From positions 1,612,001-1,676,000 of the forward strand of contig JANJXV010000013.1 of assembly GCA_024803745.1 (NCBI GenBank): a stretch of 64,000 nt of DNA. The letters are read 5' to 3'. The translations under genes and the position numbers were made by a program. Source of the stretch: Megascapheus bottae (taxonomy: Eukaryota > Chordata > Mammalia > Rodentia > Geomyidae). Each line of letters opens with the position of its first letter. Within the stretch, counting starts at the first letter, position 1. Under the pieces are notes generated by a model, which made no database searches, was not told where the DNA came from, and saw only the letters and a list, made by a program, of their open reading frames with translations. Positions 1 through 10,910 of the stretch are shown piece by piece.

Positions 1-752
1 AGTCTTTTGAGGAACTGCCATACTGCTTTCCATAGTGGTTGAACAAGTTTGCACCCCCACCAGCAGTGTAGTGGTGATCCCAACTGGAGTGAGGTGGAAT
101 CTTAGAGTTGTTTTGATTTGCATTTCTTTTGTGGCCAGAGATGTTGAGCATTTCTTCATGTCTCTGAAGGCCATTCTTATTTCTTCTTCAGAGAAGACTC
201 TCTTTAAGTCTTTGGACCTTTTTTAATTGGATGGTTGTTTCTTTGGAGATTAGTTTTGGAGTGATTCAAATTTTTGAGCTCTTGATATATTTTAGATATG
301 AGGCCTTTGTCTTCGAAGTTCTTCTCCCACTCCGTAGGCTTTCTAGTTAGTTTGCTAGCTATGTCCTGTGCCATACGGAAGCTCTGCAGTTCAATGCAGT
401 CAGCTTATCAAGTCTTTCTTTGATTTGTTGTGTTTTTGGGTCCTTATTAAGAAAGTTTCGACCTGTGCCAAGGACACCTAGTGTATCTCCTATTTCTTCT
501 TGTAGAGTTTCCAGTGTATCTGCTTTTACCACCAGGTCTTTGATCCATTTGGAGTTAATCCTGGTTCAGGGTGACAAAGAAAGTTCCAGCTTTAGTTTTC
601 TGCAGGTGCTTAACCAGTTCTACCAGCACCACTTGTTAAAGAGGCTGTCTTTCTTTCATTCTATTTTTTTTGGCTCCCTTATCAAAGATTGGTTGCCCAT
701 AAGTCTGTGGGTTAATATCTGGGCACTCAGTTCTATTCCATTGGTTGCTTGG
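1..752 (-). mobile_element. L1 LINE fragment, 3' part of ORF2, antisense
   Basis: The first 240 bases are nearly the same as 45540-45820, which lies in a longer L1 copy with a recognisable 3' UTR, so this is L1 read backwards. Bases 250-752 are the complement of the ORF2 stretch also present in sense at 37967-38880 (the segment encoding 'PNGSKT'-like text near 540 and the 'LLNKWCW'-like segment near 630). Compared with 45620-45690, about 60 bases are missing after base 81. The L1 5' truncation point is at about 752, where similarity stops in AT-rich sequence; its 3' end lies outside the window. The ORF is broken and no product is expected. Confidence 0.9.
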
Positions 753-827
753 ATGTATTTAAACCTGATAAAATTATTTGATAAAATCAAACAAATGAAT
801 ATAACTATGATATTCTACAGTTATCTT

Positions 828-845
828 TATATATATATATATATG
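828..845. repeat. (TA)n microsatellite
   Basis: About nine TA units lie just beyond the 5' truncation of the flanking L1. Confidence 0.8.
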
Positions 846-1030
846 GTAAGAGTATCTCAAATTACTCTCTTAGCAAAATTTCATGTACAATGTTAATTAA
901 AATCCCCATCAACATAATGTATTTCTAGGCAAGTTCTTACACAAATGCAAATGTGAACCCTGCTACCCAATTCTTCCTGTTTTCTACTCTTCTCTACACA
1001 CTGTAATCACTTTCCCATTCTGTTTCTCTT

Positions 1031-1215
1031 TATGTGACTTTTGTTTAGAACAGATGCATATGAGAGAATGTATGGTATTTTTCTTTGTGTATCTAGCTTG
1101 CTTTCACTTGTCAGAATGCCCTTCAGCTTCATTCATGTTCTAAATGCCAGTAACTGCTTTTCAAAGCTGAATAATATTTGTGTGTGGGTGTGTATGACAA
1201 TTTCATTTACTCTCA
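1031..1215 (-). mobile_element. Ancient L1 (L1M-like) 3' region, antisense
   Basis: The order of phrases (a 'cttcattcatgttc' block, then 'aagctgaataatat', then a TG-rich run and 'atttactc') follows the antisense 3' portion of old mammalian L1 families. It is much more diverged than the geomyoid L1 copies elsewhere in the window. Assigned by remembered consensus only. Confidence 0.5.
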
Positions 1216-1230
1216 AAAAGTATCAACTTT

Positions 1231-1455
1231 TGGGGGTGCTGGTGGCTCACCCTTCCAATCCTACCTACTCAGGAAGTTGAGATCTGAGGATTGCCAGTCA
1301 AAGCCAGTCTAGGCTTGAAAGGCCATGAGATTCTTATCTCCAATAAACCACTCAGAAAAAGTACTGTGTTTCAAGGGGCACAGCACTAGCTTTGAGCAAC
1401 AGAAGCTCAGGAACAGCGCCCAAGCCTTGGGTTCAAGCCCCAGGACCAGCAAAAA
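1231..1455 (+). mobile_element. B1-Geo dimeric SINE (7SL-like left arm, Geo-like right arm)
   Basis: The left arm has a 'ggtggctca' A-box region, 'ctactcagga', 'gagatctgagga' and 'tcaaagccag', as in B1/Alu-type 7SL RNA derivatives. It is followed by the linker 'ttatctccaa.aaacca'. The right arm carries the 'tagctttgag', 'ggaacagcgcccaagcc' and 'ggttcaagccc' blocks and ends in 'ggaccagc' before an A-rich tail. This is the architecture shared by some thirty elements in the window; copies differ mainly by age. RNA polymerase III promoter boxes are degraded here, so it is a fossil. Confidence 0.85.
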
Positions 1456-1575
1456 ATAAAAGTTAAAAATCTCAACTTAGATTTTAAAGCATGAGGGATC
1501 ACTTTACATATGTTGATATGGATGTGCACAGGTGCATATACATATATATCATATACATAGATGTATGTATGCAGA

Positions 1576-1605
1576 TGTGTGTGTGTATATATATATATAT
1601 ATATA
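1576..1605. repeat. (TG)n(TA)n microsatellite
   Basis: A short TG run changes into about ten TA units. Confidence 0.9.
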
Positions 1606-1606
1606 C

Positions 1607-2774
1607 GCCAAATACTAACTATACGTAGACAATAAAAGTAGAAGATGGGAGAGCATTGTTTACCTCTACCAAACTTACATGAAAAACACCTTTCCTCACA
1701 CTAGAAGAATCATAAGTGAGGAAATTTACTTAAACTATAATCTTTGGCAAGTGAATTAATCGCTGAAAGATTAGTTTTTACTAACTACAAAATGAAACTA
1801 TTACTGGTATTTCCCTTATAGGACTGTGGATTAATGACACTTCAAAAGGCATAAAACCAAGAGGACATGATAAGTAAAATAGCTTGTCTCCAGGGTCTAC
1901 ACTGGGGAGGTTTCCCTTAGGTAAGGTGATTCACATAGGACACACTTAATGCTTTATGGGAAAACATTTTCACCTCAATCTCCACTTGTTTCTTTTATAC
2001 ATCTGATTATGATTTCCCCCCAGAAAATTAGCTGTTGACCTGACCCATGAGAAAAGCATTCTTTTTCCATTTAATAGCAATAGAATATTAAACTCCCCAC
2101 TATTACCTCTTTCTTTGCTTTCTTAGTGTTTTTGTGGGGGATAAGAGCAAAATCAAATTCTACAGTGGTAGCCTTTCAGTAGCATGTCAGATCATATTAC
2201 CTGAGTGAGGAATCTTAGTTCTCATCTGATGTGGCAAGGTTTGCTATCAACCATGGAGCCCCATGAAAGCCCAGAAACCAATGGAATAGACCCTGATCAC
2301 TTTCCTTCCTTTTACTTGTCTTCCTCAATTTGCCTAACGATTATGCAAAGCTTCTTATAAGACAAAGTCCTTTATCTAGACTGGTGACATGAGTAAGATT
2401 GTGAAAGGCAGGAAATACTCTAGGGAGGAATAAAGTTATCAAGATATAAAATGCACAGGTAAATTTAAGAAAAGTGAATAATGATTGATCGAATGCAGGA
2501 AGACTGATACAAGTGATGTCAAATATGTTTCAGGAAATGAATGAGGAAATGAGAACTGAATGCTAGATACAGGCCCAATCATTCAGGGCTCTGAAGTCTA
2601 GATGAATAAGATTGGACATTATTTCTAAAAAGAAATTATGGAGAACAGAAAAGTATATCACCTACATAAAATGAACTCTTGTAATTCAAGTAGGGATGAC
2701 CACCCTTTTCTACAATGTGCTAGAGCTACTATAAAAGACACACAGACATGTAGGCCTTCTACTAAGCTGGCTTC
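1607..2774. other. No feature recognised
   Basis: AT-rich anonymous sequence. There is no long frame, no splice-bounded coding block and no repeat that I can name. Confidence 0.6.
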
Positions 2775-2821
2775 ATATGTATGTATGTATGCATGCATGT
2801 ATGTATGCATGCATGCATGTG
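2775..2821. repeat. (ATGT/GCAT)n tetranucleotide array
   Basis: Alternating ATGT and GCAT units. A frame across it gives a low-complexity Met/Cys/Tyr peptide that should be ignored. Confidence 0.9.
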
Positions 2822-2880
2822 AATGTATGTGCATATGTGCATTTGGAGATATTAAAATATAAGAATTAGTATGATTTAGG

Positions 2881-3112
2881 AATTTTTTTGTGGGTTATAG
2901 GGCTTAAACTCAGCCTAGGTGCATCCCTGAGCTCTTAGCTCAAGGCTACCACCCTACGCTTGAGCCAAGCTCCACTTCCCATTTTCTGGAGGTTAACTGG
3001 AGATAAGAGTCTCAGGTCCCTTTGTGCCCAGGTGGTTGGCTTTGAACTTTGATCCTCAGATCACCGCCTCCTGAGTAGCTAGGATTACAGGTGTGAGCCC
3101 CCAAGCCTGGCT
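2881..3112 (-). mobile_element. B1-Geo dimeric SINE, antisense
   Basis: Starts with a T run (the A tail reversed), then the reversed right arm ('gggcttaaactcag', 'gagctctta..ctcaaggctacc'), the linker 'gttaactggagataagagtct' and the reversed B1-like left arm ending 'ctgagtagctaggattacaggtgtgagcc'. It looks full length. Confidence 0.88.
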
Positions 3113-3151
3113 AGGAAATGGTTTTAATTTGGCAAATTAAAAAAGTAGAAT

Positions 3152-3253
3152 GGGGCTGGGATGTAGCACAGTGGCAAAGTGCTTGCCTAGTAAGTGTAAC
3201 ATCCTGGGTTCGATACCCAGTACCAAAAAAGAAAAGACCAAAAAAAAAAAAAA
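3152..3253 (+). mobile_element. Monomeric ID-type SINE (tRNA-Ala derived)
   Basis: Begins 'ggggctgggatgtagcacagtggcaaagtgcttgcctag', with an A-box-like 'tagcacagtgg', and has a good B box 'gggttcgatac'. It ends 'ccagtacc' and goes directly into an A-rich tail, with no Geo arm. It lies immediately upstream of a dimeric IDL-Geo, so single and dimeric forms of the same tRNA-derived unit sit side by side. Confidence 0.85.
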
Positions 3254-3261
3254 GTTTAAAA

Positions 3262-3469
3262 ATGGCCTGGGGGTTTGGCCTAGTGGTAGGGTGCTTGCCT
3301 AGCATGCATGAAGACCTGGGTTTGATTCTTCTGTACCATATACACAGGAAAAAGCCAGAAGTGGTGCTGTGGCTCAAGTGGTAGAGCTCTGGCCTTGAGA
3401 AAGCCCAAGAATAGTGTTCAGGCCCTGAGTTCACGCACTAAGACTGACCAAAAAAAAAAAAAAAAAAAA
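3262..3469 (+). mobile_element. IDL-Geo dimeric SINE
   Basis: The left arm is tRNA-Ala/ID-like: A box 'tggcctagtgg', 'gcttgcctagcatgcatgaagacc' and B box 'gggtttgattc'. An A-rich linker 'tacacaggaaaaagcc' follows. The right (Geo) arm is 'agaagtggtgctgtggctcaagtggtagagctctggccttgag', then 'ggccctgagttcac', then the A tail. I recall this dimer as a SINE restricted to geomyoid rodents. The target-site duplication is not clear here. Confidence 0.9.
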
Positions 3470-4384
3470 GTAAAGTGACTGTGATTTTCAAGTTGATGTG
3501 TTTGGATGATGATCTTGTCATAAATCATTTAGGTTTCAGACAATATTTTGGCCAGAAGCACACACCAATAATGGATTTGTTATCAACAGAGCATCACCCA
3601 GTAATTACAGAGCACTTAAAATGTCAGGTGCCACCTGATTGCATTATTTTCTTGGGATATCACTGATAAGGTAGATATTATTTCCAGCTTAAAGAACCTG
3701 ACACCAGAATGTTTAACTGAAGTTACATTTTATTCCCAACAGCTTAGGCCAGAATACCCACTATCATTGTCTAGTATTACCTCACCACACTTAGGATTTA
3801 CCTCACAGAATATCAGCTTCTGTAAAGTATTATAGTCAGCTTTTAGGAAAGGATAAGAAGAAAACAGAAAAGCCTGTGACAAGGCAAAATATCTTTCAGC
3901 TCTGCCTCATTTAGCATCTGGATGTAATGATATGGAGAAACATGGTAGCTGGGAGACATTGAGCTCCAGTATTGGAGCTTCAGCCACAGTGTGTCTATTC
4001 TTCCTTCTACTACCCCTCTCTATCTAATGACAAACTCCTTGCAAAGGAATGCTGACCAGTCTATGATGACTGACCATTCTGGCTAGTTACTGGGGCTGAA
4101 GTGCTGGCTCACACAGCTCCTAGAAGGAACCATTATGTGCCTGGATCACCGTTATGTTTGGTATAGTTCCAATTGTCTATCATCAAACCTCGTTGGACAT
4201 GAAATGTGAAAGGTCTAAATGGATATTTGTATTACACCACTGCCATTAACAAATCATTTATACTATCTGGGTCTTGATTTCCTCAGAAATAAAGTCTTCA
4301 TAATTACCTTTTGCAAGCTTATCTCCCAAGGAAAAGGCCAAAGGTGATGGCACCACAGCTAAGATTGAGAGCATTCATCATATA
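3470..4384. other. No feature recognised
   Basis: Single-copy-looking sequence within the window, with no credible coding frame. Confidence 0.6.
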
Positions 4385-4580
4385 TAAGCATGAAGTGCTT
4401 TGCATATTATTGACAGCAGCACTTTCATTTGCCCTATAATATTAATGCTAGTTTATTGTTACTTCACATTTGGAGTAACTAAGAGACAGAGAATATAACA
4501 TAGAGAATATAACATTACCTGCTCAATCTGTAGCAACAGGCCACATAACCCAGCTTCCGAGTCCAGACTCTTAACCATTC
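4385..4580 (+). mobile_element. MIR SINE (ancient mammalian)
   Basis: The order 'aagtgctttgcat', 'actttcattt', 'ggagtaactaagagacagagaa', 'acctgctca', 'cataacccag' and 'ccagactcttaaccattcc' follows the core and 3' half of MIR. It is diverged, as expected for a repeat that predates placental mammals, and is interrupted by a 14-bp tandem duplication at 4488-4515. Confidence 0.65.
4488..4515. repeat. 14-bp tandem duplication
   Basis: Two identical copies of agagaatataacat lie inside the MIR copy. Confidence 0.9.
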
Positions 4581-5398
4581 CTGACATGAATGGAATACTA
4601 TGAAGTGGCCCAGTCAGCACTGCCTAGACAGGGAGATTGTTTTCATTGTTAACCACTGCATTTCACATCAAATAGATGTATTGTCCACTGAGTAAACCAA
4701 GGCAGTGTCAAAAGTAAGAAAGGAGCCAGCAAGAGACGGTATTTGGTTACTTCACAAAGGATTATGAAGTCTAGAAAGAAATTACAAGTAAGCAAGGATC
4801 GTTTTACTTACAAGAAAGCTACCAAGATTACTCAGAAAAAATGGAGGGCAATATTATCAGAATGTGTTGAGGCTCAGAGAATGAAATGTTATATTAGTAG
4901 TGTAATGAAATTGGAGTTTGGACTAGAGATGCAAACAAAAGAGAGGTGTTTACCAGAAGGTGCTATTATTGCATGAGTAAGGAGTTGGATAGAAAAGAAC
5001 TCCCTCCTTTTTCCTACTTTCAGCTAATTCAATTCACCAATCCATGTGAACCAAATTTGATTTTTACCTTATCCTTTTGTGGTCATCAGAATGGCCAATC
5101 TAAGTTCAGCTTTCTCCTTGTCCTAAAAAGCTGTTTGTCAAGGGGAAATTTAAGACCGAGTATTCACTCAGCCCAAACTACTCACAAAAGTGGCTTCTGA
5201 AAGAAGGACTTCTAATGATATTAATTCATCTTCAGTCCAGACCAACTATAAATTATAGCAGTGATTTAGAGTAGCACAAAAAGTGATTTTTCTTAATAAG
5301 GCTTGAACTTTCCTTTGAAATACTGAACTTTCACTTCATGTACATACATGACTAGAAAAATGAAACCCACTCAAAATTATTTTTGAAATGGAGAGAAC
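4581..5398. other. No feature recognised
   Basis: No repeat or gene that I can name. Frames at 4743-4976 and 4946-5200 overlap, show no motif and look like chance. Confidence 0.55.
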
Positions 5399-5815
5399 CA
5401 GGTGCCAGTGTTTTATGCCAAGAATCCTGGGCTAGGAGATTGCCCTAGTGGTACAGTGTCTGCCTAGCATGCATGAAGACTCAGTACCACATACGTAGAA
5501 AAAGCCAGAAGTGGTGCTGTGGCTCAAGTGGTAGAGATCTGGCCTTGAGAAAGCCCAAGAACAGTGTTCAAGCCCTGAGTTCAAGCCCCAGGACCAGAAA
5601 AAAAAAGAATCCTACCTGCTCAGGTTGTTGTGAAGTGAGGATCTTGGAATTGAGGTTTGAAGCCAGCCCAGACAGAAAGGTTCACGAGATTCTTATCTTC
5701 AATTAAACACCAAAAAGCCTGATGTGGGGCTGTCAAGTGGTTGAACACTAGCCTTTGAGCACAAAAGCTCAGATAATGCCCAGGCCCTGGGATCAAGTCC
5801 TAAGACTGCCACCCA
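5399..5815 (+). mobile_element. B1-Geo dimeric SINE, split by a younger SINE
   Basis: The host element starts at 'ccaggtgccagtg' and is interrupted after 'aagaatcct' at 5428. It resumes at 5605-5613 with the same nine bases and continues 'acctgctcagg', 'ttcttatcttcaattaaacacc' and the Geo-like right arm to about 5815. The interruption sets an order: host first, IDL-Geo second. Confidence 0.88.
5429..5604 (+). mobile_element. IDL-Geo SINE nested in a B1-Geo SINE
   Basis: The target-site duplication aagaatcct lies at 5420-5428 and 5605-5613. The left arm has lost most of its B-box segment (it runs 'gcatgaagact' straight to 'cagtaccacat'), so this copy carries an internal deletion of about 15-20 bases relative to sister copies. 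The right arm is well preserved and ends in a short A tail. Confidence 0.9.
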
Positions 5816-5851
5816 GCCATTCCCCACAGACATACACAAAGAAGATAAATA

Positions 5852-5942
5852 AAGAACAATGAATTTAATCAAATACATTAGAAGAATTTGTGGAAATATT
5901 GCAATGACCCCTCCATGTACAATGAACACGTTAATAAAATAA
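5852..5942 (+). mobile_element. Probable L1 3'-terminal fragment, sense
   Basis: 'aatgaatttaatcaaatacat' followed by 'caatgacccc' and 'caatgaacacgttaataaaataaaa' resembles the segment at 40262-40345 and other A-rich L1-like 3' ends in the window. Assignment is by internal similarity only. Confidence 0.4.
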
Positions 5943-6265
5943 AATTATTTAAATAGTATAGCCTTCAAGAAAAGAAATAAAGTTCTCTAAACCATGAGAT
6001 ATTTAGAACTGAAAGATAAATTGGTATCTAATTACGTTCTTGTGATGTGTGTGAGAACACAGAGAAAAATAGAAAACAACTGGCCAGAGCAGGAAGACAT
6101 TTCTGGGGTCAAGAATCTATTATGGACCTGGAAAGATTACTGGATCTGGATTGGAATGGGGCCAGATCAGCTCACATAGGAACAAATGGGGAAGGGGAGG
6201 GAGTGTTCATAGAGTCAGAGATTCACTGAAGCTGTGAGAAATAGAGTAATTTCTCTTTTCTAATT

Positions 6266-6288
6266 ATATTATTATTATTATTATTATT
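6266..6288. repeat. (ATT)n microsatellite
   Basis: About eight ATT units. Confidence 0.9.
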
Positions 6289-6320
6289 CTGATCTAAGAC
6301 CATAATTCAGATATTTTTTC

Positions 6321-6365
6321 CTCCTTGGTTAGTGTTCTACCAACTGAGAACACCTCCAACCCAGC
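6321..6365 (-). mobile_element. Old ID-like SINE remnant, antisense
   Basis: The reverse complement reads 'gctgggttggaggtgttctcagttggtagaacac', close to the ID/tRNA-Ala 5' part. Only the A-box side is left. Confidence 0.5.
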
Positions 6366-6721
6366 AAACTTAGATGGCAGATCTTGTGCTTGGTTGTACA
6401 TGACTACTCCAAAATTATATAAAAATATGAAGAGTACACTAGAGTACTCTAGTGGATGGAAAATTGAGATAAAGCCATATGATAATAGAGGTGTTTAAAA
6501 GCCAAGTGATAGACTTTCAGTGTGTGGGGGAGGAGGGGCCAGGTGGAAGAATTATCCCAGATATTTAAATTAAGATATGTTATGATTGACATTCACAGAA
6601 TAATTGAGCTAACATTCATGGCCAGGAGACAGAGAAGCTGTCCAAAAAATGATGACCATAGACTAAGGATGAATTTTGTTCTATTTCAAGCTGTTCTCAA
6701 AGGAACCAGTGGATATGAATA

Positions 6722-7010
6722 TGTGAGGCCTTTTGGAGTTGCTGTAACAAAACACTTTAGAATAGATAGGTTATCAACAACAGAAATTCACTTTTTCTAA
6801 TTCTAGATCTGGGAAGCCCAAGAGAAACGTACCAGGGATTCAGTTTCTGGTGAGAGTTTCTCCTACGTCACAGAATCCACTTGATGCATCCTCTCATGGT
6901 AGATGAAAAACGAGCTCCTTCAGGCCTTGGAAGGGCTCTGATTTCATTCCTGAGGGCTTACCATCATGACCTAAACAGCTAGATGCCAATATGTGCATGT
7001 TTCAAGCACA
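6722..7010 (-). mobile_element. MaLR LTR (MLT1/MST-like), antisense
   Basis: 'ttttggagttgctgtaacaaaacac', 'atcaacaacagaaattcac', 'ctgggaagcccaag', 'attcagtttctggtgag', 'cgagctccttcaggcc' and 'catgacctaa' follow in order the antisense strand of MLT1/MST-type mammalian apparent LTR retrotransposons. It ends against an antisense SINE. This is a dead LTR without an internal region. Confidence 0.75.
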
Positions 7011-7064
7011 CAAATTTTCAGATCCTGTCTACCAAAGAGCTAAACTCCAGTCCTCAGATGCTTT

Positions 7065-7272
7065 TTGTTTTATTTTATTTTATTTTTTGTCGGTCGTGGG
7101 GCTTGAACTCTGGGCCCAGGCACTGTCTCTGAGCTCTTCAGCTCAAGGCTACCTCCCTGCCCTTGAGCCACAGCCCCACTTCCAGTTTTAAGGTGGTTAA
7201 TTGGAGATAAAAGTCTCATGGACTTTTGTGCCCAGGTGGTTTTGAACCATGATCCTCAGGTGTTACCTGGCT
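7065..7272 (-). mobile_element. B1-Geo dimeric SINE, antisense, 5' end lost
   Basis: A (TTTTA)n tail remnant is followed by 'ggggcttgaactctgggcccaggcactgtctctgagctc', the linker 'ggttaattggagataaaagtctcatgg' and the left arm as far as 'gatcctcagg'. The expected 'ctactcaggaggctgag' complement is missing, so the left arm is truncated. Confidence 0.85.
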
Positions 7273-7821
7273 TGTAACACTAGTCAGAATATGTGTCTTT
7301 TTTTTTCTTGTAACTTTTCCTTAGGAACTCATGGCACTTTATTTTGAGAGGATGCAGAGAAAGTGGTATGCACCAGGTTTCTTCTTATCTCGAGTGTCTT
7401 GACAGGTCTGTTCTTGGTGGCTGTTGATGAGAAGATGGTGGTAGCCTAGAAACTGCAAAGCAGACCGGGCTGGCATTGTAGCAGTTGCTTCTCTCCCTTG
7501 GAATATATGTTTTTTTCATTGCACAGTGCTTTTAGCATGGGAGATACTGTCAACACTCACTGCCTCCGAGTGTAAATGGCTCTGAGTAGACAACAGGAAT
7601 GGGAAACAATACCCAGACCCCCAGTATGCATGAAAGCCAGACTCATTTCACTCTTACTCAAGGAAAATACTGATTTCTTTGTTATTTGCCTCAGAGTCAG
7701 CTAAGCTCCGAGAATAGTACACTAAAGACTTAACCCCAGAAAGGAAAAAAAAGAATTTTGGTCCATTGCAAAAATATTATCTTTTCTCTCCAGGAAATGT
7801 TTGTATCTCTTGAGTCTCCTT
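7273..7821. other. No feature recognised
   Basis: Anonymous sequence between two antisense SINEs; part may be further diverged MaLR, but I cannot align it. Confidence 0.5.
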
Positions 7822-8097
7822 TTTTTGTGTGTGGTTCCTTTTGGGGTGCTGGAATTGGGGCTCAAACTCAGGGCTTCCTACTCTTGCTTGGCCTTTAACA
7901 TTTTTGTTCAAAACTAGTACTTTGACACTTGGGTAGCTTATCTTCCAGGGGTTTTTTTTGGGGGGGGGGAGTGCTGTTTATTTAGAATTAAGAGTAGCTT
8001 TGCAGACATGATTTTCCAGGCTAGCTTCAAACTGTGTTCTTCAGATCTTATCCTCTTGAGTAACCTGGATATAACAGGCGTGTGTCACCAGCGTCCT
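7822..8097 (-). mobile_element. Diverged dimeric B1-type SINE, antisense
   Basis: 'ggggctcaaactcaggg', 'tgacacttgggtagc', 'agacatgattttccaggctagcttcaaactg' and 'gataacaggcgtgtgtcacc' keep the antisense SINE order with many changes. A poly-T/poly-G run at about 7953-7968 interrupts it. Confidence 0.6.
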
Positions 8098-10786
8098 GTA
8101 GTATTAGGCCTCTTCATTTGGCATGAATAGAAAAAGGCACTGTTCCATTCCTTCTTGTCCTTATTTCCACTTTTGCTTTTTGCCAGAAGGTGAAGTTGAG
8201 AGTTTTCACAGAAAATATGGCCAGGAAAATGTCACCAAAGCTGTATGTGGGAAAATGAAGAGAATAATGTTAGGATTTCCCTGAAACTCAAACTGGTTTT
8301 TCTTCTCTCTCTCTGTTGTCTTTCCTTTTGAACAAGATAAGTCAGACAGAAATATGACACCATGATAACTGATCTGCCAACATATCTAGATGAAAGATAG
8401 GAAGGTTGTTTAACCATGCTGATGCCAAATTTCTAGATGGTTCCTCTTAAGTAGGATTTGGGACCCAAAATGTTGAAGTAGCTTGTGAAATGACTTTTTC
8501 CCCTTTAACATTAAACATATATCTAAATTAAATAGAACCTTTAAAGCTGTAGTCTACCTTCTGGACTCCACTCACCTCCATTACTCCTCACTGACTCTGC
8601 TAAAGCTCACTCACCCTGGCCTAGCACACAGCACTGAGTTTTGCCAACTGAAATTCTGAACATCTCTGTCAAGGCTCTGTACATAGCTTTCCATTTCTTG
8701 GCATGTTTCCATTTCTTGGTATGTTCCGCCTGAAAAACTTAGCTGTTTGAATCTAGATATTTATTCTTCATTCTTATTTGGAAATCTGAAAGTGTAGATG
8801 AGAGTTCAGAGGAATCAATACTCAGAGCCTACCAAACACCACATGTCATTTTGAATGTAATCACCTTCTTTCATTTTTCTAAAACCACCACATTGTTATT
8901 GTCATCTGAAGTGGAGTAGAAAGGCAAAACTACCAGTTTGTTCTGTATAAGAGACCAATCCAAGGAAGGCCCCAAACTAAAATAAATAAAAAAACTTAAT
9001 AGCCATTGCGTGTTGACTCCATAGAGTGACAAACAGAGGAGTGTCTAGAGATTGTTGATTAAATATAATAAGCACAGACATGAGTGCCAAACATGGATGT
9101 AACCAGTACCTCAAAAAGTCCCCTCTGGCTTCTTTTAAGACTCTACCTCCACCCCCAGTTAACCAGTGTCTGCTTGGAATGTTCTAGACCAGTGATACCT
9201 TTCTCTCACACCCAGAATTATGTGTGAGATTTACACCTACTGCTGTTAATGGAAAAATTTTAGACTCATCATTCTTGTGGCTGTATCATTTTATGCTGTC
9301 TTCATTTGTTTAGGTGTTTAGATTCAGAAATTATAAAATGCCTCATTTCCAAAAGAAGCCCAAAATATAAGAACTCGTAATATTCATGGGCTACTCGAAC
9401 CAAGAGTTTTCATTTCTGCACCCAGTTAACCATTGATCTCAAATGATGGGGACTGTACCTATAAAATACAGACAAGGAGATCTACTACAGTGTGGGCTGC
9501 CTAGATTACTCAGTATGAGATTTGCAGCAAATTGTTACAAGTGTGTTTGGCTTGTAATATAAACTCAAGCTGATATTTTTAAATCTAATCACATAGTTTT
9601 GCTTGCATGGCCAGCCATGAGCAAGACTGTTAAGCATCATTGTAAACCACCTACCACGCCAGAGAGATACCATGGGCACAGGGTGCATAGGTGGGTGTTA
9701 GGTTCTGCTCATCTGTACTGCTTTTCTCATTTTTCCAGCCTCATGAGACTGGAAGACCCACAAGGTTTGATATTTTGAGCCTCGTTCTCATTTGTTAAAT
9801 GAGGGTGTTTGGGACACCTATTGCCTGAGATATTGGCGGCTATGTGCAGAGGAGCTTAGTAAAATAAAATGCTTGAAACTCCATATAATTGGTTTTTACA
9901 ACAGAAAATACTAGGGGATCTTCTGTGAATTCTTGTATCACAGTTGTCATAGAGGAAAAGCCAGTGGAATCAAGTGGAGAGGTTTTAATTCGGTCCTTCA
10001 TCACCACTCATTGGAAACACATATTTCAACTACGTGAACCACTTTACAATCACGTTCACCAAGACCCTGTTCCCTCATGAAAAGTAGGAATCAGAGTTGA
10101 GGGAATCAAAGGCCATACAGAGATATCGTGGGGTTGACGAAGTTAAGCATCTACCCAAGACAGCAGTCCATGTCTGGGCTGCTACAGGCCTGTACTACTG
10201 GCATGGCATGGCATTGCCTTAGCAATATGAAATCACAGATGCTGCCCAAATTAAAATTACATGGAATGTGATAAGCAGATTGGCATGGGCTGGAAAGTGG
10301 GTGGGAGAGATTCTGCAACTAGGCAGAAAAGTATCTGTGCAGTCTGAAAGAGGAACCAGGACAAACAATCAGAGATTATGCGTCCAGGGGAAAAAAAAAT
10401 CTGTTGCTTTCAAACATTTAATTTAAATGTTCTTAACAATGAGAGAGGTAGAAAGATGTGCCTAGTAAGGCAAAGAGGGGTACAGTTACAAGCTGTGGGG
10501 TGCCTGGGCCTCAAATCACCCCTTTAGGACAGAGTGACCTTCAAATGGGCCTCCTGCAAAAGGGTAGCACTCCTGATCAGCCATTTTTCTTTGGGCTGCA
10601 CTTTCACATGCTTATGGGTGCAGCATTCCTGTTGATAAGAGAAACACATAGATTTCTCAGTGCCCTTGATTACAATGGTCAGAGAACACCTCACACATTT
10701 TTTAGGGGAAATGCATCCCTCCTTCTTTTCCTTTTCTTTTCTTTTTAAAGTCATGAATAGAACTATGGCTCCCACACTAATTTGTC
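8098..10786. other. No feature recognised (2.7 kb)
   Basis: No recognisable recent repeat and no coding evidence. The frames here are all below 100 residues and share no motif with a family that I know. Confidence 0.55.
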
Positions 10787-10799
10787 TATGGTTGAATTT

Positions 10800-10910
10800 G
10801 ATTGAATACTTTTTTTCTCATGAGTTTTGTTTTGTTTGTGGGTCATGGGGCTTGAACTCTGGGCCTGGGCGCTGTCCCTGAGCACTTCAGCTCAAGGCTA
10901 CCACCCTACT
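10800..10910 (-). mobile_element. 5'-truncated Geo-arm SINE, antisense, with target-site duplication
   Basis: A T-rich run is followed by 'catggggcttgaactctgggcctgggcgctgtccctgagcac' and 'ctcaaggctaccaccctact', i.e. the reversed 3' arm only. The duplication tatggttgaattt at 10787-10799 and 10911-10923 brackets it. The 5' truncation is therefore original to the insertion, not later decay. Confidence 0.9.

Larger units (their letters stand above)
5946..6720. other. No gene; small (ATT)n and old ID remnant inside
   Basis: Apart from the (ATT)n run at 6266-6288 and the ID remnant at 6321-6365, I see nothing here that I can name. Confidence 0.6.

Noticed and set aside
420..896. 158-residue plus-strand frame, the longest in the window
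   Set aside because: It lies on the strand opposite to L1 ORF2 and then runs into a TA microsatellite; a chance frame.
2775..2821. Regularly spaced short repeats suggesting an array
   Set aside because: A tetranucleotide microsatellite without spacers. No CRISPR-type repeat-spacer structure occurs anywhere and the DNA is mammalian.
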